DNA from: Alphaproteobacteria bacterium
Lineage (GTDB): Bacteria > Pseudomonadota > Alphaproteobacteria > Rhizobiales > Aestuariivirgaceae
Length of the DNA stretch: 64,000 bases
NCBI GenBank assembly: GCA_024640405.1
Contig: JAHEFB010000013.1
Location: forward strand, 1-64,000
Direction of reading: 5' to 3'
Of this stretch, positions 45,724 through 55,588 are shown in pieces. A model generated the notes under the pieces. The model saw only the letters and a program-made list of their open reading frames with translations, was not told the origin of the DNA and did no database searches. Both the position numbers and the translations under genes were made by a program. How positions within the stretch are numbered: position 1 is the stretch's first letter; every line of letters begins with the position of its first letter.

Positions 45724-46413
45724 ATGAAGATTACATGGTTTGGCCATTCTGCGTTCAGGGTTGAGTTCGACGACACGGTCATTCTCATTGATCCGTTTTT
45801 GTCCGGATCACCGACTTTCGATGGCAGCGTGGAAAACGCCACATCCGGGTGCACGCATGTCATCCTCACCCATGGTCACGACGACCACATCGGCGACACC
45901 GTGGAAATCTGCAAGGCGACCGGTGCTACGCTGATTGCCGTTTATGAACTGGCGGCTCACCTCAACAACAAGGGTGTCGAGAAATTCGACCCTGCCAACA
46001 CTGGCGGTGCCGTCTATCATCCGGACTTCATGTGCACGTTTGTAAGGGCTGATCACTCCTCGTCATCTGACGGGGTGTATCTTGGTAATCCGTGCGGGAT
46101 CATCGTCCGGCCAAACAGTACCGGCAAGCCGCTCTATCACATGGGCGACACTGACATTTTCGGCGACATGGGGTTGATAGGCCGGATACACGAACCGGCC
46201 GTGGGAATTGTCCCGATTGGTGACAGATTTACCATGAACCCGGTGACGGCAGCCATGGCGTGTCGCAATTTTTTCGATTTTGAAGCCATTATCCCATGCC
46301 ACTACGGTACTTTTCCGTTGCTGATACCGGATGCAGATCCTTTCGTGCAGGCAATGGGCGAAGATGCCGGAAAGGTCAAGGTACCGTTCATCGGTCAAAC
46401 ACTGGATTTCTGA
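45724..46413 (+). CDS. UPF0173 metal-dependent hydrolase (beta-lactamase fold)
   Basis: A 229-residue MBL-fold protein. The metal motif is THGHDDHIGDTVE (H-x-H-x-D-H); further ligands are His in FVRADHSSS, Asp in YHMGDTDIF and His in IIPCHYGTFP. It starts MKITWFGHSAFRVEFDD, the standard UPF0173 opening. Substrate unknown. A purine-rich GGGGAATACAT stretch precedes the ATG. Confidence 0.92.
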   Translation: MKITWFGHSAFRVEFDDTVILIDPFLSGSPTFDGSVENATSGCTHVILTHGHDDHIGDTVEICKATGATLIAVYELAAHLNNKGVEKFDPANTGGAVYHPDFMCTFVRADHSSSSDGVYLGNPCGIIVRPNSTGKPLYHMGDTDIFGDMGLIGRIHEPAVGIVPIGDRFTMNPVTAAMACRNFFDFEAIIPCHYGTFPLLIPDADPFVQAMGEDAGKVKVPFIGQTLDF

Positions 46414-46508
46414 TTTTGGCGCCATATCATCCTTAGGGCATTGCAGCCTTATGTCGGCGATGGTATCACGCGCAGCAATTCAGCCATCGAATTGGAGAAT
46501 ATCAGATC

Positions 46509-46796
46509 ATGTCTGTTGACCAGGCAACAGTGCGCCGCATTGCCCGGCTTGCCCGCATCCGTATATCGGACAACGAAGTCCCGAAGTTGGAAGGCGAGTT
46601 AAACCATATTCTCGGTTGGATTGAGATGCTTGAAGAGGTCGATACGGACAATGTCGAACCAATGACATCGGTGGTCGACACCAGCATGCGGCTTCGTCAA
46701 GACGTAGTGAACGATGGTGGTTACCCGGACCAGGTGACGGGTAATGCGCCCGCTAGCGACGAAAACTTTTTCCTGGTGCCAAAGGTCGTCGAGTAG
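46509..46796 (+). CDS. gatC: Asp-tRNA(Asn)/Glu-tRNA(Gln) amidotransferase subunit C
   Basis: A 95-residue subunit that ties GatA to GatB. The pattern [22 protein letters not shown]...[27 protein letters not shown] and DVVNDGG..D, ending [10 protein letters not shown], is complete. ATG 46509 follows GGAGAA at 9-10 bases. It is 56 bases upstream of gatA. No gatB in the window. Confidence 0.96.
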   Translation: MSVDQATVRRIARLARIRISDNEVPKLEGELNHILGWIEMLEEVDTDNVEPMTSVVDTSMRLRQDVVNDGGYPDQVTGNAPASDENFFLVPKVVE

Positions 46797-46852
46797 CCCC
46801 ATACAACACATCCACATCATATCCCAACGATATTCGAGTATCCGGAAATCCC

Positions 46853-48334
46853 ATGTCCGACCTTCTGAAACTTACAATTGCCCAGGCCCGCGACGGGTTG
46901 AGTTCAGGCCAGTTCAAGGCTGCCGAGTTGACTGAAGCGTATATTGAGGCCGTCGAAGCAGCCCGTGCGCTTAACGCCTATATTGTGGAGACACCCGATA
47001 AGGCTCGAGAGATGGCGGCGGCAAGTGACGATCGGATTGCCAAAGGTGAAGCCGGCGCACTGGAGGGCATTCCCCTGGGCATCAAGGATCTGTTCGCCAC
47101 GAAAGGTGTTCACACCCAGGCCTGCAGTCATATTCTGGATCAGTTCAAGCCGGCTTATGAGTCGACGGTTACTGCCAACCTGTGGGCGGATGGCGCCGTC
47201 ATGCTGGGTAAATTGAACATGGATGAGTTTGCGATGGGCTCATCCAACGAAACATCCTATTACGGCCCGGTTAAAAACCCCTGGCGCAGCAAGGGATCCA
47301 ACGCTGATCTTGTGCCGGGAGGATCGTCAGGAGGCTCTGCCTGTGCAGTGGCGGCTCATATTTGTGCCGGTGCCACGGCGACCGACACCGGTGGTTCGAT
47401 TCGCCAGCCTGCTGCCTTTACCGGAACAGTCGGCATCAAGCCTACCTATGGGCGCGTGTCTCGTTGGGGAACAGTAGCGTTTGCATCTTCACTGGATCAG
47501 GCCGGACCGATAGCGCGCGACGTACGCGACGCTGCCATTCTACTTAAATCCATGGCAAGCGTTGACCCGAAGGACACCACCTCAGTTGACATCGAGGTGC
47601 CTGACTACGAGGCGGCCATCGGGAAGTCGATCAAGGGCATGAAAGTTGGAATACCGGCGGAATACCGAATGGATGGCATGCCTGATGACATAGAATCCCT
47701 CTGGCAGAAAGGCATTGACTGGTTGCGTGACGCAGGAGCCGAAATCGTCAGTATTTCTCTGCCGCACACCAAATATGCCTTACCCGCCTATTATATTGTG
47801 GCACCTGCCGAGGCATCATCAAATCTGGCACGTTACGATGGCGTGCGCTATGGATTGCGTGTGCCGGGCGATGATATCGTATCGATGTATGAAAACACGC
47901 GCGCTGAAGGGTTTGGCACTGAGGTGCGCCGGCGCATCATGATCGGTACATATGTTCTGTCCGCCGGCTACTACGATGCCTATTACGTCAAGGCGCAGAA
48001 AGTACGCACCTTGATCAAACGGGATTTTGAAACATCGTTTGCTGATGGGGTAGATGCCATACTGACGCCGGCCACACCTTCTGCGGCCTTTGGCATTGCA
48101 GATCAGGACATGAAAGCTGATCCGGTCAAGATGTACCTGAATGACATTTTCACGGTAACTGTAAATATGGCCGGCCTGCCGGGCATTGCAGTTCCAGCCG
48201 GTCTGGATGCAAACGGTTTGCCGTTGGGGCTGCAACTGATCGGCAAACCGTTCGATGAATCCACTTTGTTCCAGATCGGCAAAGTCATAGAAGACCAGGC
48301 TGGCGGTTTTGAAGCGGAAAACTGGTGGTCATAG
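46853..48334 (+). CDS. gatA: Asp-tRNA(Asn)/Glu-tRNA(Gln) amidotransferase subunit A
   Basis: A 493-residue amidase-signature enzyme that frees ammonia from glutamine for misacylated tRNA repair. The Ser-cisSer-Lys triad is intact: Lys in [10 protein letters not shown] (~81), the two Ser in [14 protein letters not shown] and [32 protein letters not shown] is the GatA hallmark. Alphaproteobacteria typically need GatCAB for Gln-tRNA. Same transcript as gatC. Confidence 0.97.
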   Translation: MSDLLKLTIAQARDGLSSGQFKAAELTEAYIEAVEAARALNAYIVETPDKAREMAAASDDRIAKGEAGALEGIPLGIKDLFATKGVHTQACSHILDQFKPAYESTVTANLWADGAVMLGKLNMDEFAMGSSNETSYYGPVKNPWRSKGSNADLVPGGSSGGSACAVAAHICAGATATDTGGSIRQPAAFTGTVGIKPTYGRVSRWGTVAFASSLDQAGPIARDVRDAAILLKSMASVDPKDTTSVDIEVPDYEAAIGKSIKGMKVGIPAEYRMDGMPDDIESLWQKGIDWLRDAGAEIVSISLPHTKYALPAYYIVAPAEASSNLARYDGVRYGLRVPGDDIVSMYENTRAEGFGTEVRRRIMIGTYVLSAGYYDAYYVKAQKVRTLIKRDFETSFADGVDAILTPATPSAAFGIADQDMKADPVKMYLNDIFTVTVNMAGLPGIAVPAGLDANGLPLGLQLIGKPFDESTLFQIGKVIEDQAGGFEAENWWS

Positions 48335-48440
48335 CAGTCTCATCGCCCTGATTGAGTTTTACCTGACCGGACGTTTACCCTATATTCGCTAGCGGGCAGA
48401 ATCGTTTGGGGCACAAAATCAACGACAGGGCAGGGCAGCC

Positions 48441-48836
48441 ATGATTTCTCGGATATTCAAGTTGAGCGCAATATTAATGGTTGCGCTGGCGCTGTTTCTG
48501 TTGGCGCCTGTTAGCAGCCACTTCACTTCACAGGCGCAAGCGGCTTCGTGTAATTCCCTTGCGAAAGAATTCAAACGCAAGGGCCGACCTCGTTTCATGC
48601 GAGTGGTCAATCGCAATCGATCAATCGCCAACTATTTCAATTCGACCCTGAGACGCCTGAAGAGGAAATCAGCGCCGACGAGAGCGGAAATGGGCAAGGC
48701 CTACCGTGTGACATCGCGCAGCTGCTCGTCCAGCAAGTGCAGATCTGATGCCAAAAGAATATATAATGCGGCATTGAAGCTTCATGCGTACAATCGCCGG
48801 TGGGCCAGATCCGGTTGTCGCGGTACGCTGAGTTAG
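48441..48836 (+). CDS. Small basic secreted protein with four cysteines, hypothetical
   Basis: 131 residues. A signal peptide (~1-35, ending AQA-AS) precedes a strongly basic mature part (many Arg/Lys) with Cys at 37, 95, 100 and 126, so two disulfides are possible in the periplasm. No family recognised. ATG 48441 follows AGGGCAG. It lies after gatA by ~106 bases and before another small membrane ORF. Confidence 0.6.
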   Translation: MISRIFKLSAILMVALALFLLAPVSSHFTSQAQAASCNSLAKEFKRKGRPRFMRVVNRNRSIANYFNSTLRRLKRKSAPTRAEMGKAYRVTSRSCSSSKCRSDAKRIYNAALKLHAYNRRWARSGCRGTLS

Positions 48837-48849
48837 GACCCGGCTCGCA

Positions 48850-49122
48850 TTGGATAGAAGTTCCAGGCAGGGAAATCTGAAAGACAGGCCATTGCTGTTG
48901 CTCGTATTGAGGGTCATGCGCGCAATGCTCTGGTGTTGCATCGCTGGTCTGATTTTTGTTGGCGGTGCCATCTGGTACAGCATTACGACAGTGCAGGGCA
49001 GGGCATATGAGCAGTTTACCAATGGCGACACGTTGCTGCTGTCGTTCATTGCTGTTCTCACCACGATATCCTGCCTGCTGTTGCTGGGGGTTCACAGAAT
49101 GCTCAGACAGAATCGGCGATGA
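48850..49122 (+). CDS. Two-helix membrane protein, hypothetical
   Basis: About 90 residues from TTG 48850, with later Met starts possible (LRVMRAM). Two membrane helices (~18-45 and ~62-83) bracket a short loop QGRAYEQFTNGD. No family recognised. It ends convergently with the M48 peptidase, 15 bases from its stop. Probably real because of the coherent hydrophobic pattern, but unproven. Confidence 0.5.
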   Translation: MDRSSRQGNLKDRPLLLLVLRVMRAMLWCCIAGLIFVGGAIWYSITTVQGRAYEQFTNGDTLLLSFIAVLTTISCLLLLGVHRMLRQNRR

Positions 49123-49137
49123 GTAATTGAAAAGACG

Positions 49138-50268
49138 CTAACTGCAAATCTTCTTCAACGCGTTCCATTCCTGATCGGTCAAGATAGCTGGATCGGTGCC
49201 GCCCGCTCGGGGTTTGATACTGGAGATACGATCACTGGTTCCTGGGTGGGTCGAGAACAGATCGGTAAACGGCTCTATACGTTTTTTGAGTGCTGAACTG
49301 TCTTTGCCGGGCCTGTCGGCTCCGGTACCAGTGTTTTTTTTCAGCAATCGTCTGAAAAATGTCTGAAGACCCTTTGGGTTAACCTTGGCATTATCCAACA
49401 CTTCGACAGCATAGGCGTCGGCTTCGACTTCAGCGGCGCGGCTGTATCTTAGCACGGCGAGTAATCCGGCGATGTTGCTGATCGTGTCGGCGCCCTGGCC
49501 GGCGGTAAACACAGACATGAACACCTGCATGCCATACACCCGCACTATTGCAGCTTCCGGATGACGATGCGCAACATGACCCAGCTCATGGGCCATGACA
49601 CCTGCTACTTCATCAGCGCTTCCGGCGTTTTCAATGAGACCGGCACTGAACACCATGCGCCCGCCGGGAAGTGCAAATGCATTGACCAGCCTTTTTTTCC
49701 CGCCAGTGCGAATGTCAAACACCCGCAGGGAAAATGTAGGTGGATCGTCAGCCCCGGATACGACGCGCCGCGCAATTTTGTTGAGTGCGTCCCGGCCCGG
49801 CGGTGAATCACATCGTTTGGACGACTTGATCACCGACTTTTCCAATCCGTCGGCGAAGGAATTAACGACCTCGTCTGGAATAAAGCGAGCCAGTACCTGC
49901 GGTGCAATTGCCATGGTGGCATAACCGGCGGCTGCGATAGCGAGGACAGATGCAACCGCAATCCCCACACCAGACCAGAACCTGCGTTTGTGGGCGCTCA
50001 GGATGGAAGGAGCGACTGCAATCAGAGTATCTGCAGCCGGGCCTTCCGGCAAAGTAAGTCTGCTGCCATGGTCTCCACGCAGCTTCAACCTGAGGGCCTG
50101 GCCGGGTTTGCCACCGGATACAAGCTCGACATTTCTTAACGGCCATTGAATGTCTGGCAGGGCATTCTGGGAGATTACAAGGTTGTCACGTCTGACCTGT
50201 ATGTTGACCAGTCTGGCCATGGCTGACTTGCCATCAAAAAACTCGGCGTTATGGGTGTTTGCTGTCAT
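49138..50268 (-). CDS. M48-family membrane metalloprotease with N-terminal extension
   Basis: A 376-residue zinc protease. An N-terminal ~95-residue domain (LVNIQVRRDNLVISQNALPDIQW...) precedes a single membrane helix (~105-125) and an M48 catalytic domain with VMAHELGHVAHRH (His-Glu-x2-His) and the later Glu in RAAEVEADAYAVEVL. Such proteins act in the periplasm on outer-membrane assembly or misfolded proteins. It starts 4 bases after the YjgN-like gene, a recurrent pairing. Confidence 0.9.
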   Translation of the reverse strand: MTANTHNAEFFDGKSAMARLVNIQVRRDNLVISQNALPDIQWPLRNVELVSGGKPGQALRLKLRGDHGSRLTLPEGPAADTLIAVAPSILSAHKRRFWSGVGIAVASVLAIAAAGYATMAIAPQVLARFIPDEVVNSFADGLEKSVIKSSKRCDSPPGRDALNKIARRVVSGADDPPTFSLRVFDIRTGGKKRLVNAFALPGGRMVFSAGLIENAGSADEVAGVMAHELGHVAHRHPEAAIVRVYGMQVFMSVFTAGQGADTISNIAGLLAVLRYSRAAEVEADAYAVEVLDNAKVNPKGLQTFFRRLLKKNTGTGADRPGKDSSALKKRIEPFTDLFSTHPGTSDRISSIKPRAGGTDPAILTDQEWNALKKICS

Positions 50269-50271
50269 GAC

Positions 50272-51435
50272 TCAAAATGCGTCCAGATCGAGAGCATCAA
50301 TAAGGCCTTCGCCACGTTTGTCGAGTTGCGCCTGTGATTGCTGGATTGATGCAAAATCCACAACTCCCACGACCTGCAGTCTTTCAATGAAGTAACGCAT
50401 AACCCGCTGCTCCACGAAAGGTTGAGCAATTCCCAAAGTGAATATGATCAGCGCCATATTGCCGAGCCATAAGGTTACAAGGCTCCAGGCTGTGGCATGG
50501 AATTCGAAACCGGCTCCGGAGAACCGGGTGTATTGAGCAAAAAGGTTCAACTCACGTGCAGTGTAGAATGACCAGACAATTGAGTGAATTGCAACGTACA
50601 GAAGGTAAATCGCAATCACAGCGGCCACGATCCCGACAACGTATGCAGCGGTCCGGCTGTCTGACGCGGCTGTATTATCGCCCAGTTTGTCCAGTACCGC
50701 TTGCAGCTCAGTGAAGGCTCCGGAATTGAATAGTGCAATGGCAAAGCCGCCAACTAGCAAATATGCCAGAACGGTGCCGAACCAACAGAAGGCGTATCGT
50801 GCATAGAGCGGCCCCGAGCGCCCGCTGAAGCTGAACGGTGTGTTCCCGAAACGCATGTCATTGGTGATATGTTCTGCCAGGATGAGGTTCATTGCAGGTG
50901 TCGACCAGCCAGCCGTTATCGGGCCGAGCAACATCGACCCGAAGTACTTACCACTGTAAGATAATGCTGAACCCGGCAGCGCCCCGCGAATGCCACGCCA
51001 TACAGTCCGCGACAGGCGATATCGTCGAGCCCTGTAAATTGCAAAACCGTAAAGGGTCAGCAGCAAAAAAGTGATGGCCAGCTGAAAAGCAATCAAAACG
51101 GGACTTTCGGAGCCATAATAGGCAGCCAGACCCAGTCCGATCAGTGCCAGAGGCAAAAATACGGTGGCCACAATGACGATAAAACCAATGAACAGTTCTT
51201 TACCGGTCCCGGTGTATTCAACAGGTTCTCCATTAACGTGAACGCCGGACCATATATGGCGGCGCACCCTTGTCTTGGCCCAGAACCGGTAAATCCATAG
51301 TGTAATCAGGTTCAAAAAGAAGTTGGAAACAGCAATTGCACCCAACCCGGACTGTGAAATGTATTCGAATTTCACGGCTTCGGCGCCGACCGGTGATTTT
51401 TCGGGCGAAGGGTTTCCAAACAGGCTGGATGTCAT
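50272..51435 (-). CDS. YjgN-family (DUF898) inner-membrane protein
   Basis: About 387 residues from ATG 51435 (AAGG upstream); the track adds nine. Polytopic, with six or more helices. Motifs AVSNFFLNLITLWIYRFWAKTRVRRHIWSGVHVNGEPVEYTGTGKELFIGF and a second related half (WSTPAMNLILAEHITNDMRFG; YTARELNLFAQYTRF) show the DUF898 internal duplication. Function unknown. It is coupled in order with the M48 protease gene. Confidence 0.88.
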   Translation of the reverse strand: MTSSLFGNPSPEKSPVGAEAVKFEYISQSGLGAIAVSNFFLNLITLWIYRFWAKTRVRRHIWSGVHVNGEPVEYTGTGKELFIGFIVIVATVFLPLALIGLGLAAYYGSESPVLIAFQLAITFLLLTLYGFAIYRARRYRLSRTVWRGIRGALPGSALSYSGKYFGSMLLGPITAGWSTPAMNLILAEHITNDMRFGNTPFSFSGRSGPLYARYAFCWFGTVLAYLLVGGFAIALFNSGAFTELQAVLDKLGDNTAASDSRTAAYVVGIVAAVIAIYLLYVAIHSIVWSFYTARELNLFAQYTRFSGAGFEFHATAWSLVTLWLGNMALIIFTLGIAQPFVEQRVMRYFIERLQVVGVVDFASIQQSQAQLDKRGEGLIDALDLDAF

Positions 51436-51729
51436 CAGGAGAAATACCTTTAGGCTAATCACACGTAATTATCGTGGGGAATCAACATCATCCTAACCTA
51501 ACCGCGATCTACGGCAACTTTTAACTGGTCTGTGGGCAGGTGTTGCAAATATGTCACACTTTTCAGAAATCTGCACCGACTGCCACATAATGCCTTAATC
51601 GCGCTCAAATCAGCACTATAAGAGGTTGGTACATGCAGAGATGACAGCAACAAAAAGCCTTGTGATGTGCATATGGCGCACATGAAGGCAGTGTAAACAA
51701 ACAGGCAGGCCCGGGGCGGATTTGACCAG

Positions 51730-52734
51730 ATGAATGCGAGTTCAATAAACACGAGCAGGCGGCCGAACAGGCCTGTGACAGACGGTTCGCAGAGCGCACC
51801 TCGTCGCGCTCGTTACGTTGCCGACGGCATTTCCGGTACGGCATTGAAGCAGTCGCCAATGCGTTTCGGCCCGGCCAAGAGGCGCACGTTGGCAGGTTTC
51901 TTCCTTGTGGCATGTGCCGGAGTTTTGTCGGCAGGCCAAGGGTGGGCGCAAGCTCAACTGCCACCTGGTTTCTATTCATTCGCGCCCAGCAAACAGGAAG
52001 TGCCGGCCGGTCAGCTTTCGGCTCGCGCGAAGGCAGATCTTACAACTGCCCTTATCGCCTACAGGGCGAGGGATTTTTCGACCACAATGCCTCATCTGGA
52101 GCGACCGTCGAGGGAAGGCAGTATCCAGGCAAACTGGCTGATGGGTCACATGTATCGTAAGGGTCTTGGTGTACCGGCAGATTTGGCGACGGCCTTCAAG
52201 CACTATTATCGGGTCGCCGAGGATTATGTGGACCGGCGGAGCGAAGTTTCCGGGAATGAACGCTATTTTGTGCTGGATAGCCTGACCCACACCGCGAATT
52301 ACCTGCGCAAGGGGAACAAGAAGGCCGGCATTGTAAAAAACGTTGAACGGGCGCTACATTTCTTTCAAACGGCAGCGTCGGCAGGGCATGCCGGTGCCCA
52401 GTATGGATTCGGCATCATGTACCTCAATGGTGAAGGTGTCACCATGGACCGCTCATACGGGATGCGATGGCTTGGTACCGCAGCACAGAAACGCTATGCA
52501 CCTGCCGCGTCACTGCTAGGCGATATTTATGAAGACAGTGGCGACGATGTGCGGGCTCTGGTTTGGTACCGGATTGCCGCCGATACTGCCGAGCATTCCC
52601 TCAACAAGAGAATTACACGCAAGTACAAGAAACTCCTGTCGGGTGTTGATCAGAAAGAGATAGCTGAAGCCGACAGGCTGTACATACAGTGGTCTAACCG
52701 TTTTCCCGTACGTACTCGCCAGGCGCAAAACTAG
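51730..52734 (+). CDS. ExoR-like periplasmic Sel1-repeat protein
   Basis: 334 residues from ATG 51730, or 291 from ATG 51859 (MRFGPAKRRTLAGFFLV), which would place a normal signal peptide at the start, cleaved near AQA-QL. Neither start has a strong ribosome site. Sel1 repeats follow: ANWLMGHMYRKGLGVPADLATAFKHY, AQYGFGIMYLNGEGVTMDRSYGMRWL and ASLLGDIYEDSGDDVRALVWY. The layout and the position near xthA resemble ExoR, which represses the ExoS-ChvI two-component system. The ExoR link is inference. Confidence 0.7.
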   Translation: MNASSINTSRRPNRPVTDGSQSAPRRARYVADGISGTALKQSPMRFGPAKRRTLAGFFLVACAGVLSAGQGWAQAQLPPGFYSFAPSKQEVPAGQLSARAKADLTTALIAYRARDFSTTMPHLERPSREGSIQANWLMGHMYRKGLGVPADLATAFKHYYRVAEDYVDRRSEVSGNERYFVLDSLTHTANYLRKGNKKAGIVKNVERALHFFQTAASAGHAGAQYGFGIMYLNGEGVTMDRSYGMRWLGTAAQKRYAPAASLLGDIYEDSGDDVRALVWYRIAADTAEHSLNKRITRKYKKLLSGVDQKEIAEADRLYIQWSNRFPVRTRQAQN

Positions 52735-52769
52735 GATGCCGGGACGCGGTTGTTAACCGCGACACGCAA

Positions 52770-53552
52770 TTAGATATCCAACTCTACAATGACAGGAACG
52801 TGGTCGGATGGTTTTTCCCATCCTCGAACGTGTTTGTCTATTCGACAGCCGATCGCCCGGTCGGCAGCTTGCGGTGACAGCAGGATGTGATCGATTCTTA
52901 TGCCGTTGTTTTTCTGCCAGGCTCCTGCCTGATAATCCCAGAATGTATAAATGCCGTCTGACAGGTCGAAACTACGCACCGCGTCGCTGAAACCCAGTGC
53001 GGTAAGTTCTCTGTACTTTTCCCGGGTTTCCAGCCGGAACAGGGCATCCTCGGTCCACATGGCCGGGCGTGCCGCGTCACGAGCCTGGGGAATCACATTG
53101 TAGTCGCCAAGAAGCGCAAACGGTTCTTCCAGTTTCAGGTTGCTTTTGGCATGGGCAATCAGCCGATCCATCCAGGCCAGCTTGTAAGGATATTTTTCCG
53201 TCTCGACCGGATTGCCGTTCGGCAGATACAGGCATCCGACCCTGCAGACACTGTGGTCGCCAACGACCAACGCTTCTATGTAGCGTGCCTGCTCGTCCGT
53301 ATCATCGCCCGGAAGCCGGCTGGTCACGTCTTCGACTGGCCTGAGAGACAGGATGGCGACGCCATTGAAGCCCTTCTGTCCATGGGTGGCGACATTATAG
53401 CCGATATCCTCAAAGGCTTGGCGTGGAAAACCCTCGTCGACGGACTTGATCTCCTGGAGGCATGCGACATCGGGGCGGGCTTCGTTGAGCCAGGACACAG
53501 CCGTCTCCAAACGGGCTTTGATCCCATTGATGTTCCAGGTCGCGATCTGCAT
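52770..53552 (-). CDS. xthA: Exodeoxyribonuclease III
   Basis: A 260-residue AP endonuclease/3' exonuclease of base-excision repair. ATG 53552 follows TGAGG. Motifs: IATWNINGIKARL, ACLQEIKS (metal Glu), GFNGVAILS, LLGDYNVIPQARD (catalytic Asp-Asn) and the terminal SDHVPVIV (Asp-His). Convergent with the ExoR-like gene. Normal length. Confidence 0.96.
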   Translation of the reverse strand: MQIATWNINGIKARLETAVSWLNEARPDVACLQEIKSVDEGFPRQAFEDIGYNVATHGQKGFNGVAILSLRPVEDVTSRLPGDDTDEQARYIEALVVGDHSVCRVGCLYLPNGNPVETEKYPYKLAWMDRLIAHAKSNLKLEEPFALLGDYNVIPQARDAARPAMWTEDALFRLETREKYRELTALGFSDAVRSFDLSDGIYTFWDYQAGAWQKNNGIRIDHILLSPQAADRAIGCRIDKHVRGWEKPSDHVPVIVELDI

Positions 53553-53680
53553 GGGCACCTCAAGTTCTTTTTGCCACGGTCAGATCACAGTTGCTGCAGG
53601 CAGTTGATTGCGTCAAGTCCACAAATGTGATCCTCACCGCGTCAGTTCCCCTGTGTGCGATTTCCGTCTATGCCGGCGGC

Positions 53681-55033
53681 TCATTCACAACGATCAAGTT
53701 GTCTTTCGCGTTTGCGATGCTCTCGACGCGCCTTGCGTCTGGATACGTTGCTGCACCATCTGAGATGTCTTTCGTAACTGCCACTCCATCGGCGGCCGCC
53801 GAAACCACAATCGAGAGCACGGGCTTCGCGAACTTGCTGTACCGCGGCGCGGGCATATTGTCGGCAATGCGCGCTGACAGGGCGATCACGTCGCGATGCC
53901 GATAAACGACAATTGCGAATTTGCTGATTCCTCGTATTCAGCAAAGTAGTGGCTTCGCGCGGTCCGATTCGCGTGCACAATTGCGTCTGGCGCACCCGGC
54001 TGGATGACCAGCGTTCGCCCTCGAATCCGCATTTTGACAAACGAGCCTGACGAACCTGTCGTATGCTCTGACCCGCAAAGTTTCGGCAAAAACGGCCCGA
54101 ACGAGTGTCGTCAGCGACCAATTCTTCAGTTTCGTTAGCTTCCGGCTCCGGCAAGACGGTTTCTTCTTCACTTTGTTCCCGGGTCGCAACCTGACGTTTG
54201 CACCTGTCCAGTTCGTTGTCGCGTGCGGCGCGGGAGCCATTGTAAGCGGAAGACGGACTACGCATGCAGAAATTGAAATAAGTGCTTCTGGTATATCCCC
54301 ACAGGCTGCCGGACAAACGGCAATTCAAGCGGTTGTTCTCGTCGTTTTGAACAAGCGCACGGGTTGCGTAATTGTTGCATGCCGCGACCTTGGCGGAATC
54401 CGGTTGAGTTTGTCCGGTGGTTTCCTGCTGGCCACTTTCATCTTGCGGCAACGGTCGCAAAGATGGCTTCGGCTTCGGCAAAACGGTAATTCTCTCCTGA
54501 TCAGCCCGCGGTGGCGGTGGAACAGGAAGAGGCTTGACAATGGTTTGTCTGGCAGGCTTTTCCGGAGCGGATTTTTCTACGACGGTCGGTTTTCTGGGGG
54601 CAGGTGTGGGGACCGGTCTTGCGGTAATGGCGGGCTTTGGCGGAACCCGGGTAGGTGCCGGCTTCGCTGAAACAGCCGGTTTTGCGGGGGCCGGTGCCGG
54701 ATCATCTGTACGGGTAACCGGACCGGATGTCGAAAGAACACCCGAAATGCAGCATGTATCAGAACGTTTTGGCGGAACACCGGTTTTGAGAGCGCACATG
54801 GCTTTTGGCCCCTTGGCGCCGGGCCACGAATATGTCCACGCACGGCATTGCCCATCCTTTTTGCATGCATTTTCGCACAAATCGGGATTGGGAGCCGACA
54901 GCTCGATGGTCTTGTAATCCAGGCCCGGCCGATCGGTCGACCCGTCACGTGCGGCGATTGCAACCGACGACAGAAAAATTACGCCGAAAACAGCGGCTAT
55001 GAAAGGCCGAAGCCAGAAATGTGGGTTCTGCAT
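53681..55033 (-). CDS. Secreted PAN/Apple protein with triplicated four-Cys domain
   Basis: 450 residues. Signal peptide (~1-28), a PAN/Apple domain (~32-100; CENACKKDGQCRAWTY ... CCISGV), a Pro/Ala/Lys-rich linker (~110-195), then three copies of a ~60-residue domain starting at Cys219, Cys316 and Cys390. In all three, cysteines are spaced exactly 19, 18 and 22 residues apart, with Tyr/Phe-Ala right after the first and Trp seven after the second. A clear family name escapes me. Two disulfides per copy are likely. A role in envelope binding is a guess from the PAN domain. Confidence 0.8.
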   Translation of the reverse strand: MQNPHFWLRPFIAAVFGVIFLSSVAIAARDGSTDRPGLDYKTIELSAPNPDLCENACKKDGQCRAWTYSWPGAKGPKAMCALKTGVPPKRSDTCCISGVLSTSGPVTRTDDPAPAPAKPAVSAKPAPTRVPPKPAITARPVPTPAPRKPTVVEKSAPEKPARQTIVKPLPVPPPPRADQERITVLPKPKPSLRPLPQDESGQQETTGQTQPDSAKVAACNNYATRALVQNDENNRLNCRLSGSLWGYTRSTYFNFCMRSPSSAYNGSRAARDNELDRCKRQVATREQSEEETVLPEPEANETEELVADDTRSGRFCRNFAGQSIRQVRQARLSKCGFEGERWSSSRVRQTQLCTRIGPREATTLLNTRNQQIRNCRLSASRRDRPVSAHCRQYARAAVQQVREARALDCGFGGRRWSGSYERHLRWCSNVSRRKARREHRKRERQLDRCE

Positions 55034-55131
55034 GAATAATATGGCGTCCCTGAATATGCCCTTCAGGAACGATTTTGCGCACGATCATGGCGCAATTGTG
55101 GGCTCAAGCCAATCAGGCACCTTCAAATTGA

Positions 55132-55461
55132 TCAGATTGAAAAACTCGTACCACAACCGCATGACGCGGTTGCGTTTGGATTGTTGACCTGAAACTGCGC
55201 GGCCATGAGGTCGTCGACAAAGTCAACTTCCGATCCCAGGACATAGGCCAGTGATATGGAGTCTATTAAAAGTGTTGCACCGTCGCGCTCGACAACTGCA
55301 TCACCTTCTGCAGCTTTGTCATCAAGTTCGAACTCGTATGAAAATCCCGAACAACCGCCTCCATTGACCGCCAGCCGCAAAGCGGTCTTGTCGGCTTCAC
55401 TGGCAACAATTTCCCGGATCCTGCGCGCAGCGTTTTCGGTTAGTGTTATTGCAGCAGACAT
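55132..55461 (-). CDS. erpA: Iron-sulfur cluster insertion protein ErpA (A-type carrier)
   Basis: A 109-residue A-type carrier that passes Fe-S clusters to target proteins. The three cluster Cys are in NGGGCSGFSYEF and SCGCGTSFSI. AITLTENAARRIREIV is the family opening. Whether it is ErpA or IscA cannot be fixed by sequence alone; position beside dgt in Hyphomicrobiales favours ErpA. Divergent from dgt. Confidence 0.88.
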   Translation of the reverse strand: MSAAITLTENAARRIREIVASEADKTALRLAVNGGGCSGFSYEFELDDKAAEGDAVVERDGATLLIDSISLAYVLGSEVDFVDDLMAAQFQVNNPNATASCGCGTSFSI

Positions 55462-55588
55462 GGCTATAGAAGTCCTGATTGATCCTGTTTACGAGACCAC
55501 AAACTTGCGTCTATCAGGATTGTATGTTGGTTGAGATGAATGGTTTGTCAATGCGCATCCTGAAATTGTCTCAGATGGAAGTACTCTC

